A DNA stretch of 32,353 bases from Acidimicrobiia bacterium (GTDB taxonomy: Bacteria > Actinomycetota > Acidimicrobiia > Spongiisociales > JAHEDJ01), in the NCBI GenBank assembly GCA_029210695.1, contig JARGFH010000044.1, positions 1 through 32,353 on the forward strand, read 5' to 3'. This document shows, piece by piece, positions 15,618-25,900 of this stretch. Positions within the stretch are counted from its first letter, which is position 1, and the number at the start of each line of letters is the position of its first letter. Made by a program: the position numbers and the translations under genes. A model generated the notes under the pieces. The model worked only from the letters and a program-made list of their open reading frames with translations. It was not told where the DNA came from and did not search any database.

Positions 15618-17384
15618 ATGCAACACGCAATCTTTCGGTTCCTATCCGAGATGACCGCGTTCGCCGGCGTTCGCCCGGCGGATATCGATGACTTGATCGA
15701 GGACATAACCGAAGCGGCTGCTGTCGGAGGCGAGGTCGTCACTCCACCAGGTCCCGTCGCCGTGATGTTCGGCGGGCTGCGGATCAGTGATCAGGAGGGC
15801 CGCAGCGTCGATGTCGTGGGCGCCGGCGAATTCTGGGTGCCGAGCCCGGGCCACACCGCCACGGCATCTTCCGCAACCACGTACCTTCTGCTCCCGGATC
15901 GGGCAATCGACCTGGCGTGGGAGGGCGAGGCAGGTCGGGCAGTTCTGGCCGGGCGGCAACGGACCGCCGGCGACGACCTTCGACTCACCTCGCGCCTGGT
16001 CTCCGACGTGATGGCCGCACCTCTCGTGGTCGGCGGGCACCTCGCGGCGCAGGCGGTGGCCGAGGCCATGACCCTGGAGGGGGCCACCGCAGCACTCGTC
16101 ACGGTTGGGGACCGTCTCGGAATCGTCACAGATCAGGACTTCAGGGCCAGGATGGTGGCGATCGGTCGGGACTCCTCCGGCCCCGTTCGTGACATCGCCA
16201 CCTTCCCGGTTACGACCATCGAATCCGGCGATCGTCTCCTGACGGCCCTGGAAGTGATGGTCGACCAGGGAATCAAGCACCTTCCCGTTCTGTTCGACGG
16301 TCGTCCGGTCGGCATGCTGGCCGATAGCGATCTATTCGGGACGATCGACGAGAGTCCATTCGCCATTCGCAGCGCGATTCGCAGCGCTCGGACCCCGGGC
16401 GCACTCGCCGAGGTCTATGCATCGATGCCCAGAATCGTTGAGCGGCTGCTGTCGCAGGGCATGGAAGGTATGGCCATCTCACGGCTGCTGGCCAACTTCG
16501 CAGAAGCCGCCACCGCCCGGGCCATAGAGTGGGCGACGGCTGAGCTCGGTCCCGCCCCCGGCTCCTACGCCTGGGTTGCCTTCGGGAGCCTCGCCCGGCG
16601 TGAACTCGCACTGCTTCCCGACCAGGATCACGCCCTCGTCGTGCCAAACGGGCTGGGCTCCAATCCCTGGTTTGATGGGATGGCCTCTCACGTGACCAGG
16701 GTTCTCGAGGAGGTCGGATACCCGCGCTGCAGTGGGGCGGTGATGGCCTCAGAACCGGATTGGCGCGGCGAGGAAGGCGAGTGGGAGCGGCGGTGGATTG
16801 CCTATCTGCTCGATGCCAGCCCGGTCCATCTTCTCGAATCGCAGATCGTCTTCGACTCGAGGGTCATCGCCGGAGATGCGACCCTGGCCGGTTCGTTCGC
16901 GGAGTTGCGTACGCGAGCCAGGAACGCAGGTCCCTTCCTCGCCTTGCTCGCCAAGCGGGCGGCCGACTTCCGTCCCCCGCTCGGGTTCATGGGGCGGATG
17001 CAGACCGAGCGGGGCGGCGACCACGCAGGAACGTTTGACCTCAAGGCGGGAGCGATCCTCCCGATTGTTCAGTTCGCCCGGATTCATGCCCTCGTCATCG
17101 ATGCTCCGATGGTCGGCACGATCGGCCGCCTGGAAGCGGCTGCGGCGGCGGGCGAGGTATCGGACGAGTTGTCCTCAATGCTCATCGAGGGTTACGAGCT
17201 TGCAACCACGATTCGTCTCGAACACCAGGTGGCACGCTGGCGGTTGGGCGAATCGCCAGACAACCGCATCAACCCCGACGAGTTGACGAGCTGGCGGCGA
17301 ATGGGCCTGCGGGAAGTGTTCAAGGCGATCAAGTCCGCCCAGGAGGCTCTGGCGCTCAACTTCTCGTCGGGGCTTGTGTCATGA
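15618..17384 (+). CDS. CBS-domain / DUF294 nucleotidyltransferase-like signalling protein
   Basis: A 588-aa cytoplasmic protein. A cyclic-nucleotide-binding-like beta domain (about 1-105) is followed by a CBS pair (about 125-245; VSDVMAAPLVV... and VTTIESGDRLLTALEVMVDQGIKHLPV). Next is the DUF294 nucleotidyltransferase-like domain with GSLARRELALLPDQDHALV: Gly323-Ser324 and the Asp335-x-Asp337 pair of a polymerase-beta-type active site. A DUF294 C-terminal helical domain (about 430-580) completes it. The architecture resembles GlnD-like regulators and proteins encoded beside acetate-type symporters in proteobacteria. It probably senses an adenine nucleotide and either modifies or binds a partner. 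The partner is unknown; the kinases and symporters around it are candidates. It opens the second signalling operon. Confidence 0.9.
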   Translation: MQHAIFRFLSEMTAFAGVRPADIDDLIEDITEAAAVGGEVVTPPGPVAVMFGGLRISDQEGRSVDVVGAGEFWVPSPGHTATASSATTYLLLPDRAIDLAWEGEAGRAVLAGRQRTAGDDLRLTSRLVSDVMAAPLVVGGHLAAQAVAEAMTLEGATAALVTVGDRLGIVTDQDFRARMVAIGRDSSGPVRDIATFPVTTIESGDRLLTALEVMVDQGIKHLPVLFDGRPVGMLADSDLFGTIDESPFAIRSAIRSARTPGALAEVYASMPRIVERLLSQGMEGMAISRLLANFAEAATARAIEWATAELGPAPGSYAWVAFGSLARRELALLPDQDHALVVPNGLGSNPWFDGMASHVTRVLEEVGYPRCSGAVMASEPDWRGEEGEWERRWIAYLLDASPVHLLESQIVFDSRVIAGDATLAGSFAELRTRARNAGPFLALLAKRAADFRPPLGFMGRMQTERGGDHAGTFDLKAGAILPIVQFARIHALVIDAPMVGTIGRLEAAAAAGEVSDELSSMLIEGYELATTIRLEHQVARWRLGESPDNRINPDELTSWRRMGLREVFKAIKSAQEALALNFSSGLVS

Positions 17385-17450
17385 TCATCGGTTGACGGCT
17401 GTGATGTGGCTCGCCCGGCGGCCATGTCTGCGACGGAGAGGAGGACGACG

Positions 17451-17639
17451 ATGGATCGTCGCGGTCAACGCCTGGCCGCGGTTTCCGTGTTCGGCGCGCT
17501 CGCCCTCAACTATCCACTGATGACGCTGGCGTCCTCGGATGGCACGTTGCTCGGAGTTCCGGTGCTCTACCTGTACTTGTTTGTTTGGTGGGCTGTGCTC
17601 ATCGGGGTCATGGCCTTCGTCATCGAGCGAAGGCGCTGA
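17451..17639 (+). CDS. 62-aa membrane protein upstream of the symporter-kinase (CbrX-like position)
   Basis: A short protein with a basic N-terminus (MDRRGQR), two hydrophobic helices (about 8-27 and 34-57) and a basic end (ERRR). The ribosome binding site GGAGAGGAGG (17435-17444) lies six bases before ATG 17451, which decides this start over the in-frame ATG at 17406. Three bases separate its stop from the GTG of the symporter-kinase gene, so translation is likely coupled. In pseudomonads a small gene, cbrX, precedes cbrA in the same way. I infer an analogous role but see no clear sequence proof. Confidence 0.75.
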   Translation: MDRRGQRLAAVSVFGALALNYPLMTLASSDGTLLGVPVLYLYLFVWWAVLIGVMAFVIERRR

Positions 17640-17642
17640 GCG

Positions 17643-20429
17643 GTGTTCGGTTGGGTCATTGTTGGCTCGGCGCTCGCCTACATCGGCTTGCTGTTCTTGA
17701 TCGCCCGCTATGCAGATCGCCGCGCCGAGCGCGGTCACAGCCTCATCGCCAACCCGTACGTCTACTCGCTATCGCTCGCCGTCTACTGCACCGCCTGGAC
17801 GTTCTACGGCAGTGTTGGAAGGGCGGCCTCCGCCGGCATCGGTTTTCTTCCGATCTACCTCGGGCCAACCTTGATGGCGGGGCTCTGGTGGGTCGTTCTT
17901 CGCAAAATAATCCGGATCAGCAAGCAGAACTCGATCACGTCGATTGCCGACTTCATCTCGTCTCGATACGGGAAAGGACTAGCGCTCGGCGTGATCGTCA
18001 CCGGCATCGCCGCGGTGGGCATCGTGCCCTACGTTGCACTCCAACTCGACGGAATCGCTACCAGTTTTGCGTTGCTCTGGCACTACCCGGACGTCACGTC
18101 GAGTGCTGTTGGTTTCACCGACCTCTTCGGAGGGACCGCTTTCTGGGTGGCGCTTCTGCTGGGGACGTTTGCAATCCTCTTTGGGACCAGGCACCTGGAT
18201 GTCACCGAGCACCATGAGGGTCTCGTAGCTGCTATTGCATTTGAGTCCGTCGTCAAGTTGTTTGCCTTCCTCGCCGTTGGGGTGTTTGTCACCTGGGGGC
18301 TGTTTTCGGGACCGGGCGATATCTTTACGAGAGCGGCTGCCGATACCGATATCTCTTCCTTGCTCCGATTCGAAGGCGGGGTCGAGGAGTACTGGGACTG
18401 GGGATGGCTGATGGTGTTGTCTGCACTGGCCATCATGTTCCTGCCGCGGCAGTTCCAGATGGCTGTGGTCGAAAACACCGATGAGAGCCATCTGAACAAG
18501 GCGATCTGGCTGTTCCCTCTCTACCTGTTCGTTATGAACCTCTTCGTTCTTCCGATCGCCGTCGGCGGGCGCCTCACGTTCGAGGCGGGATCGGTGGACC
18601 CGGACAACCTCGTGCTGCTGCTTCCCATGGCCGACGGTCAGCGACTGCTTGCCCTTGTGGCGTTCATCGGCGGCTTGTCTGCCGCCGCCTCCATGGTCAT
18701 CGTGGCCACTGTTGCTCTCTCCACCATGGTCTCCAACGATGTGGTGATTCCGGTGCTGCTCAGAGTTCGCTCCTTCCGCCTGGCCGAGCGTGGGGACGTT
18801 TCTTCGCTCGTGCTGGGCACCAGGCGGATCACCATCCTTTCGGTCGTTCTCCTCGGATATTTCTACTTCCGGCTGACCGAAGGAGCTCTGCCCCTGGTTT
18901 CGATCGGGCTGATCTCGTTCGCGGCAATCGCGCAACTTGCTCCTTCGATGCTGGGTGGGCTCTACTGGAAGCCCGGCAATCGCCGAGGCGCCATTGCGGG
19001 GATGGTTGCCGGATTCACGGTCTGGGCTTACACGCTCGCCATCCCAACCCTCGTCGAGAGCGGGCTCATGTCCGACGCCTTCATCGAGTCCGGGCCGTTC
19101 GGGATCGAGGCTCTCCGGCCGTTTGCCCTGCTCGGTCTGGAGGGGTTCGATCCGATCACCAACGGATTGTTCTGGAGTCTGTTGATCAACGCCGGCCTAT
19201 TCATGGTGGTGTCAATACTCACGGACCAGACACCGATAGAGCAGCGACAGGCTTCGATCTTCGTGGACGTGTTCAAGGGAGCCAGCGAACGAACCCAGGC
19301 ATCGGTATGGCAGGGCACCGCCTCGTTCGTCGAGTTGCGGTCGATTCTCGAACGAGTGCTGGGCTCGCAAAGGGCAGACGCGCTTCTGATGCGGTATGCG
19401 GCCACGCGGGGCATCGCCGAGTCCGGCGACCTGGAGGCCGACGCGGATTTGGTCACGTTCGTCGAACAAAGACTCGCCGGGGCAGTCGGGGCAGTCTCCG
19501 CCCGAGCGCTGGTTTCATCTGCTGTGGAAGAGGCCGTCCTCAGCCGCGACGAGGTCCTCGATGTGCTGGATGAAACGACCCGCGTCCTCGCCTACAGCCG
19601 GCAACTCGAGCAGCAACAGCGCGAACTGGAACAAGCGACTGAGGAGTTACAGAACGCCAACCTGCAACTTCTCGAGCTCGATCGGATGAAGGATGACTTC
19701 ATGTCGGCTGTGACGCATGAGCTCCGTACCCCGCTGACATCGATTCGCGCATTCACCGAGATACTGGATGACAACCCCGACCTCGATCATGATCAGCGCA
19801 GCCAGTTCCTCGACATCATCCTCAAAGAGAGCGAGCGGCTGACCCGCCACATAAACCAGGTCCTCGATTTCGCCAAAATCGAGTCGGGTACGCTCGAGTG
19901 GAAGATAGAGCTGCAGCCGCTGGGGCCGGTGGTCGAGGAGTCGCTGCAGCGTGTGGGCGAACTGCTCCGCCGACGGCACATAGACATGAGCATCGACCTG
20001 GGCCCGTCGGACCTGCAGGCGGAGTTCGACCACGATCGACTCATTCAAGTGATCATCAATCTGGTCTCCAACGCGGTGAAGTTCAGCGACCCGGACGAAC
20101 CGAGGGTGTGGGTGACCCTCCAGCAAGTTGACGGAGAGGCGCGGGTAACGGTCGCAGACAACGGCCCGGGGGTGCCGCCTGAACACCACGAGCTGATCTT
20201 CGAGAAGTTCCAGCAAGTCGCAGATGGGGACTCGGGCAAGCCGCGCGGTACCGGGCTCGGACTGCCAATCTCGAAGGAGATCATCACGCAACTGGGGGGT
20301 CGCCTCTGGATTGAAACCGCTCCAGGACCCGGCGCAGTGTTCTGTTTTGCTCTACCGTTGGCGGCCAGTCCGCCGGCTGACGATCCGGGAGGAGGTGAGG
20401 CAGTTGAACGCACGGATACTGATCGTTGA
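17643..20429 (+). CDS. CbrA/CrbS-type sensor: sodium:solute symporter domain fused to a histidine kinase
   Basis: A 928-aa membrane sensor. Residues about 1-530 form an SSS transporter-like domain with about 13 helices ([17 protein letters not shown] and [15 protein letters not shown] near 47-111; [14 protein letters not shown]). A STAC linker domain (about 545-650; [17 protein letters not shown]) and a short coiled coil follow. HisKA has His692 in [14 protein letters not shown]. HATPase_c has NLVSNAVKF (Asn810), VADNGPGV (about 838-844) and GTGLGLPI (869-876), so the kinase looks active. There is no PAS domain and no receiver. Relatives (CbrA, CrbS/MxtR) couple nutrient transport or sensing to regulation, and CrbS controls acetyl-CoA synthetase. 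The neighbouring receiver gene overlaps its 3' end and is the obvious partner. Confidence 0.94.
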   Translation: MFGWVIVGSALAYIGLLFLIARYADRRAERGHSLIANPYVYSLSLAVYCTAWTFYGSVGRAASAGIGFLPIYLGPTLMAGLWWVVLRKIIRISKQNSITSIADFISSRYGKGLALGVIVTGIAAVGIVPYVALQLDGIATSFALLWHYPDVTSSAVGFTDLFGGTAFWVALLLGTFAILFGTRHLDVTEHHEGLVAAIAFESVVKLFAFLAVGVFVTWGLFSGPGDIFTRAAADTDISSLLRFEGGVEEYWDWGWLMVLSALAIMFLPRQFQMAVVENTDESHLNKAIWLFPLYLFVMNLFVLPIAVGGRLTFEAGSVDPDNLVLLLPMADGQRLLALVAFIGGLSAAASMVIVATVALSTMVSNDVVIPVLLRVRSFRLAERGDVSSLVLGTRRITILSVVLLGYFYFRLTEGALPLVSIGLISFAAIAQLAPSMLGGLYWKPGNRRGAIAGMVAGFTVWAYTLAIPTLVESGLMSDAFIESGPFGIEALRPFALLGLEGFDPITNGLFWSLLINAGLFMVVSILTDQTPIEQRQASIFVDVFKGASERTQASVWQGTASFVELRSILERVLGSQRADALLMRYAATRGIAESGDLEADADLVTFVEQRLAGAVGAVSARALVSSAVEEAVLSRDEVLDVLDETTRVLAYSRQLEQQQRELEQATEELQNANLQLLELDRMKDDFMSAVTHELRTPLTSIRAFTEILDDNPDLDHDQRSQFLDIILKESERLTRHINQVLDFAKIESGTLEWKIELQPLGPVVEESLQRVGELLRRRHIDMSIDLGPSDLQAEFDHDRLIQVIINLVSNAVKFSDPDEPRVWVTLQQVDGEARVTVADNGPGVPPEHHELIFEKFQQVADGDSGKPRGTGLGLPISKEIITQLGGRLWIETAPGPGAVFCFALPLAASPPADDPGGGEAVERTDTDR

Positions 20430-20775
20430 CGATGAGCCGAATATCGTCATCTCGCTCGAGTTCCTAATGCGACACGAGGGCTATGAAGTCGAGGTTGCCT
20501 CCGATGGGGAAGAAGCGCTCGAGCTCCTTGCCTCGTTTCAGCCGGATCTCGTCTTGCTCGACGTCATGATGCCGAAGTTGTCGGGTTTTGACGTTCTGCA
20601 GCGCATCCGAAACGACGCCGATCTTCCGAACCCGGTGGTGGTCATGTTGACTGCCAGGGGTCGGGAGGCCGAGGCAGAAAAAGGAAGGGCGCTCGGAGCG
20701 GACGAGTACGTCACGAAGCCATTCGCGACTCGAGACCTCGTTGCCGTCGTACACCGGGCCCTCGAAGGTCGATGA
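20404..20775 (+). CDS. Single-domain (CheY-like) response regulator
   Basis: A 123-aa stand-alone receiver. It has the acidic pair in ILIVDDEPN, the phosphoacceptor Asp in [16 protein letters not shown] (about residue 54), the Thr in VVMLTARG and the conserved Lys in DEYVTKPF. It ends right after the last receiver helix, so it has no DNA-binding or enzymatic output. The start is TTG 20404, set by the strong ribosome binding site GGGAGGAGGTGA (20387-20398). The gene overlaps the kinase gene by 26 bases, and its stop overlaps the ATG of the kinase-exonuclease gene by four. It may relay phosphate from the symporter-kinase, or act allosterically on the next protein. Confidence 0.88.
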   Translation: MNARILIVDDEPNIVISLEFLMRHEGYEVEVASDGEEALELLASFQPDLVLLDVMMPKLSGFDVLQRIRNDADLPNPVVVMLTARGREAEAEKGRALGADEYVTKPFATRDLVAVVHRALEGR

Positions 20776-22865
20776 GAGGCCGCCGTTTCGAATCGACTGT
20801 GGCCGGCGTCGGCGCGGTCGCCACGGCCGTCGGCTATGTCGCTGCGTTGTGGATTGTCTGGGCGGGACTCGACGAAGCAGGTCGTGAGGGCTTCGGCGAG
20901 GTGCTCAATCTCCTGGTGCCTATCGGCCTGGCACTGGTGGCACTCGCCGGTGTCGTGGCCGGTCGGTTCTTTCGTTCGTTCATGGTGGCGACGCGCCGGA
21001 TGGCCGACGAAGTTGACCTCATCGCCACAGTCAATCCGGCCCACCGCATCGACCCGGGCGGTCCGACCCATCTGCGCAAGCTGGGGTGGTCCATCAATCG
21101 TCTGGCCGGGCGACTGTGGGAGAGCCTCGAGGATCAGGAGGCGGCGGTCGAGGCAGGCAGGAAAGCGGTCGGACATGAGAAGGAACGCCTGGCGGCGCTG
21201 ATGTCCGACCTCGCGCAGGGTGTCATCGTCTGCAACCTCGATGGACAGATCCTGCTCTATAACGGCGAAGCCCGGAACCTCCTGGCCGGCGAGGACGCGA
21301 ACTATGTCGGCCTGGGGAGGTCGGTTTTCGCGTTTCTCGATCGCAATGTCGTTCTCAATGCTCTGCATCATCTGCAACTGCGAGCCGAACGTGGTGCCAA
21401 AGTGCGTCCCCAACGCTTCGTCGCCACGATCCCTTCCGGCTTCGTCCTCCGCATGACCATGGTCGCCGTTCGCGATACTGCGGGGAGTTTCACGGGGTTT
21501 GTGCTGACACTGGAAGATGTGACGCACGAGCGAGCGGCCCGCGGCCGGCGCGATCAACTGCTTCGTTCCCTCACGCACGAGGCTCGTCAATCCGTCGCTG
21601 GAATCCGGGCGGCGATCGAGACCATCCTCTCGTATCCGGAGATGTCCGGCGGTGACATCGAGCGGTTCCGATCGGTGATCGCCGAGGAGGCCGAGCGGCT
21701 ATCGGCTCGGATCGACGACGTATCGGCCCAACACGCGGCAACACTCGAGTCGGCCTGGGAACTCGACGACATGCTCGGCGACGACCTTCTGCTGGCGCTG
21801 GCGAACCGGGTGGAGAGTTCCACGGGATTCCACGTGTCGACGGACGTCCGAGAGGATTCACTCTGGGTGAAGGTCGACGGTCTCGCCCTGATCGACCGAT
21901 TGGCCGCGGTGGCAGTCCACATGGCGGAACAGGTCGGGGCGGGCTCGATGGCCATCCGGATGCAGGAGGTAGGTCAGTTCGCCGCCCTCGACGTCGAATG
22001 GCCGGAGGCCGGAATCACTGAGTCCATGGTGGCTGCTTGCATGAAGGAGTCTTCGGTCGGCGAAAAAGATCTCGAATCTCTCGTCGCGTTGCACGGGGGC
22101 GAAGTCTGGTGCGAAACGGGGTCTGATGGGAATCCGTTCTTGCGAGTGCTTCTGCCGAAGGCCGTCGCAGTTCCGGCGCTGGCACTGCGGGTGCTCGATG
22201 AGGGTCGTCCGGAGTTCTACGACTTCGATCTATTCGAACAGCGGGAGACGGCATCCAGCCTCGACGATCGGCACCTGCGCGATCTGGTGTTCACCGTGTT
22301 CGACACCGAGACGACGGGACTCGATCCCAGCGGGGGAGACGAGATCATCTCGATTGGTGCCGTTCGGATCCTCAACGGGAAACTGCTCCGATACGAGGCA
22401 TTCGATCAGCTCGTCGATCCCCGTCGGTCCATTCCGGCCGAGTCGTACCAGATCCACAGAATCGACGCGGAGATGCTCGCCGGGCAGCCCACCATCGATG
22501 TCGTGCTTCCCCGCTTCGCCCGGTTCGTCGAGGATACGATTCTCGTCGGTCATAACGTCGCCTTTGATCTGAAGTTTCTTCAACTGAAGGAGGATTCCAC
22601 GGGGGTAACCCTCTCCAATCCGGTCCTTGACACCCTGCTGCTCGCCGCCGTCGTCTACCCGGAGTCGGATGTGCACAGTCTCGAGGCCCTCGCCCGACTG
22701 GTGGGAGTGCCGGTAACCGGACGGCATACCTCGCTGGGCGACGCACTGGTCACCGCAGAGTTGTTCCTGCAGCTCATCCCTCTGCTCGAGGCACGCGGCT
22801 TGCGCACGTTCGCGCAGGTGCAGAGAGCAGAGAAAGAGACGTTCTATTCTCGACTGGAATACTGA
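20772..22865 (+). CDS. Degenerate PAS-histidine kinase fused to a DnaQ-type 3'-5' exonuclease
   Basis: A 697-aa protein. Two membrane helices (about 11-33 and 46-66) and a HAMP-like linker lead to a PAS-like domain (about 138-250). A HisKA-like segment, [20 protein letters not shown], has His269. The following ATPase-like region (about 325-465) lacks a recognisable N-box and DxGx[18 protein letters not shown] sits where NLLxNAxKF would be. It is probably a pseudokinase. The C-terminal part (about 505-675) is an intact DEDDh exonuclease: FDTETTGLD (Asp511, Glu513), [11 protein letters not shown] (Asp599) and [10 protein letters not shown] (His652, Asp657). DnaQ-like nucleases often adjoin DUF294/symporter clusters, but here the nuclease is tied to a membrane sensor scaffold. 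Its substrate (DNA, RNA or a small nucleotide) is unknown. Confidence 0.9.
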   Translation: MRGRRFESTVAGVGAVATAVGYVAALWIVWAGLDEAGREGFGEVLNLLVPIGLALVALAGVVAGRFFRSFMVATRRMADEVDLIATVNPAHRIDPGGPTHLRKLGWSINRLAGRLWESLEDQEAAVEAGRKAVGHEKERLAALMSDLAQGVIVCNLDGQILLYNGEARNLLAGEDANYVGLGRSVFAFLDRNVVLNALHHLQLRAERGAKVRPQRFVATIPSGFVLRMTMVAVRDTAGSFTGFVLTLEDVTHERAARGRRDQLLRSLTHEARQSVAGIRAAIETILSYPEMSGGDIERFRSVIAEEAERLSARIDDVSAQHAATLESAWELDDMLGDDLLLALANRVESSTGFHVSTDVREDSLWVKVDGLALIDRLAAVAVHMAEQVGAGSMAIRMQEVGQFAALDVEWPEAGITESMVAACMKESSVGEKDLESLVALHGGEVWCETGSDGNPFLRVLLPKAVAVPALALRVLDEGRPEFYDFDLFEQRETASSLDDRHLRDLVFTVFDTETTGLDPSGGDEIISIGAVRILNGKLLRYEAFDQLVDPRRSIPAESYQIHRIDAEMLAGQPTIDVVLPRFARFVEDTILVGHNVAFDLKFLQLKEDSTGVTLSNPVLDTLLLAAVVYPESDVHSLEALARLVGVPVTGRHTSLGDALVTAELFLQLIPLLEARGLRTFAQVQRAEKETFYSRLEY

Positions 22866-22878
22866 CGTTCGTAGGCTA

Positions 22879-22920
22879 CCTATTGCCTGTTGCCTGTTGC
22901 CTATTGCCTATTGCCTGTTG
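22879..22920. repeat. Heptamer array (CCTRTTG)6 between convergent genes
   Basis: Six contiguous units: CCTATTG, CCTGTTG, CCTGTTG, CCTATTG, CCTATTG, CCTGTTG. They fill most of the 60-bp gap between the convergent kinase-exonuclease and hybrid-kinase genes. No hairpin terminator is visible in the gap. Confidence 0.85.
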
Positions 22921-22925
22921 CCCGG

Positions 22926-25900
22926 CTAGCTGTGGACGATGCCCGCTTCGGCGATGAGTCGGCGCAGTTCCGGCTCGAGCAAGGTCAGCTCGGCCTGCAA
23001 ACTCGGCCACGCACTCGTCGCCCCTGCGAGGTCGCCGGCTTTGGCGATGTCGTTTAGATGGCGGGCGGCGCCAAAGGTGCCTGTAGCCCCGAGCAGCCCC
23101 GAGCTGCCCTTGATCCGGTGTGATGCCCCGGCGATAGCCGTCAGGTCGTTCCGGTCGAATCCTTCAGCGATCGCTTCCGAGAGCATCTTCGCTTCCTCCA
23201 GGAAGAGCTCGGCCATTTCAGCCAGCACGTCGAGCATTCCTTCGACCCGGGCCAATCCGTCTTCGCGGTCGAACACGACAGGACGGGGTTGCTCGGGCGC
23301 TGCCTCCGCCGGTGCACCGGAGACGCTTCCGTGTGGAACCATCTGCTCCAGAACGGCGAAGAGCTCCTCGGCTCGGAATGGTTTTGCCAGAAATCCGTCC
23401 ATTCCGGCTTCGAGGCAACGGTCGCGATCGGAGTCCATCGCGTGAGCGGTGAGAGCGATTATGGGCAGATGGTGGTCGGCGGCCTCGTTGGTGCGGATAA
23501 CCGCGGTTGCTTCCAGGCCATCCATTCCCGGCATCTGGACATCCATCAAGACTGCGTCGAAGCTCCCATCGGCGACCGCCCGAACGGCCTCGTATCCATT
23601 CTCGACTGCTACCGCGACGTGACCGCGCTTCTCCAGGAGCCGCAGCGCCAGACGCCGGTTGGTCGGGCTGTCGTCGGCAACGAGGACCCGCATCCTGGTT
23701 CTTCGTTCTCGAATCCAATGCCGCGTGACGAGGAGATCGGGACGGGAGGGGCCGGAGAGGACTCGAACAATCTCGAGTAGCTCGGATGAGCTGATCGGTT
23801 TGGCAAGGTAGCCAGATGCGCCGGCCGAACGGTATTCGCTAGCTTCGCCGCGTTGACCGGATGTCGGACAAACAACAACGGGTATGCCGTTGAAGGCCCC
23901 ATGTCCAGACACCCGGGAGGCCATTCCGAGGGTGTCTTGTTCGTGCTCGATGATGATCACATCCGGTCGACGACGGAGTCGCTCGATCTTCGTCATGACT
24001 TCGACCGCATCCGGGAGGCCCATCGCCCCGACGGACGACACCCCTCCCTGGCGGAGCATCTCTGTCAGGTTGCGCTGGGCGGCGGCGGAGTCGGTGATCA
24101 GCAGAGCATGAACATTGCCGGACGCTTCGGGACCGAGGGATTGCAGCAAGACTGCCTCGTCATCAGCCACGCCGAGTGAGGCTGTGAAATGAAAGGCGCT
24201 TCCAGAGCCGAGGGCGCTCTCCACCCAGATGCGACCGCCCATCTTCTCGACCAGTTCGGCAGTGATAGTCAGCCCGAGCCCCGTCCCTCCGAACCGGCGG
24301 GTGGTTGAACCGTCTGCCTGGGCGAATGCCTCAAAGATCTTCTCCTGCTTGTCGGCAGGGATTCCCACCCCGGTGTCTGCAACGGAGACATGGAGGTCGA
24401 TGTTGGAGTCGGTGAGCGCGGTGGCGTTGACAAACACGCTGATCCCACCGACATTGGTGAACTTCACCGAGTTGCCTACCAGATTGAACAGAATCTGACG
24501 GATCCGCCCGGGGTCTCCAACGACGGCGTCCGGTATGTTGGGGTCCAGTTGGTAGTTGAGAGCGAGGCCTTTGGCTGCGGCCCGCACGGCGATCGTCCGA
24601 ATGGTGTCTCCGACGGTCTCGGCGAGGCTGAAGGGGATGGCCTCCAGTTCGAGTTTACCTGCCTCGATCTTCGACACGTCGAGCAGATCGTTCACCAACG
24701 TCAAGAGGCTGTCGACCGACAACTTGACAGTTCCGAGGTACTCGCGCTGTTCCCCGGTCAAATCCGTCGCAAGTGCCAGTTCCGTCATCCCCTGAATAGC
24801 GTTCATCGGAGTCCGGATCTCATGGCTGACGTTGGCAAGGAATTGCGACTTGGCGTCTGTTGCCCTCTCCGCCGTCTCCTTCGCTTCCCGCAAGGCAGAC
24901 TCGGCGGCAACCCGCCTTTGCTCCGTCCTGATCGCATCCGTTAGGCCGGCGATCGTCGCGATGAACGGTTCGACCTGCTCGGCCAATTCTTGCGAGTACC
25001 CACCTGGACGATTGGCGATGGCGATGACCCCGACCACCGAGCCCGCTTGCCGGAAGGGAACGATCATTATCGAGTCGAGGTCATCGGCGTTGCCCGGATA
25101 AAGGGGAAGATCTTCGCGGGTGGGACGAGAGGCGATCACGGTTTCCTGGGTTCCCAGCGCCAGCCCGATCAGCCCCCCTGACGAAGCCGTTGTGCAGTCG
25201 GTCGCGTCGTTCTGCCACCCGGCGCCGCGGGCAGCGCGAACCAGTAGGTGGGATTCGTCGTCCACGGGAAGCATCTCCGCAATGAGGCCCCAGTTGCTGT
25301 TCGTCAGCCGGAGGAGGTCGTCGAGTAGGGATTCGAACTGATCAACCCGGCTTCCACTCGTGCGAATGAAGCGAAGCTGTGCGTTGGCGACGCTGTCGAG
25401 GAGTTCGTTTTTGGCGGCGAGATCTCGCTGCGTGTTTCTCAATCTGGAGACGTCGACGATGGAAACGAGGACCCGCCCGAGGTCGAGGCCGCCCTTGCCG
25501 TCGGGAGGCGCCTCCCAATGCATCACACAGTCGAACGGGTTTCCTTTCAATGTTGTGCCCGAGAAGTCGATGACGAGATGATCCTGTCTCGCCCAGATGG
25601 CAACGAGTTGCTGGAGGAACGACCTCCTGGCATCTTCGTCGACCGTCTCCGCATTGATCGATCCGAGCAGGTCCTCGGGGCCGTCGGCCTCCAAGAGAGC
25701 AACTGCGGCTTCGTTGACATCGATCACACGGATGGCGGCAAGAGCCTGGTCGAATACGTCGGGATTGTCGATCAGATGGCTGCGAAGGTCGACGACCCCA
25801 TCGGTCCGCAAACGATCGAGGATCGCGGCGGCGCCGCGGTAATCCTCCTGCCAGATCGACGTTGGAGCGCGGGCGAAGAGCGCCTGATAGCCGAGCTCAC

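Noticed and set aside
15391-15742. Minus-strand frames with a perfect seven-residue RPATRDP repeat
   Set aside because: The repeat comes from the 7-base DNA period, since 21 bases encode seven residues in every frame. There is no ribosome binding site, and the frames overlap the terminator and real genes.
17979-18935. 318-aa minus-strand frame rich in charged residues
   Set aside because: Shadow of the symporter domain on the other strand; the charged composition is the complement of hydrophobic codons.
17643-20429. A simple transporter, or a symporter gene merged with a kinase gene by error
   Set aside because: The SSS-STAC-HisKA-HATPase order is an established architecture (CbrA/CrbS), so the fusion is natural.
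20538-21590. 350-aa minus-strand frame
   Set aside because: Antisense to the receiver and kinase-exonuclease genes. It is a GC-rich shadow frame with no domain.
20772-22865. Replicative DNA polymerase III epsilon subunit
   Set aside because: The exonuclease domain is fused to a membrane sensor scaffold and sits in a signalling operon, so a replication role is unlikely.
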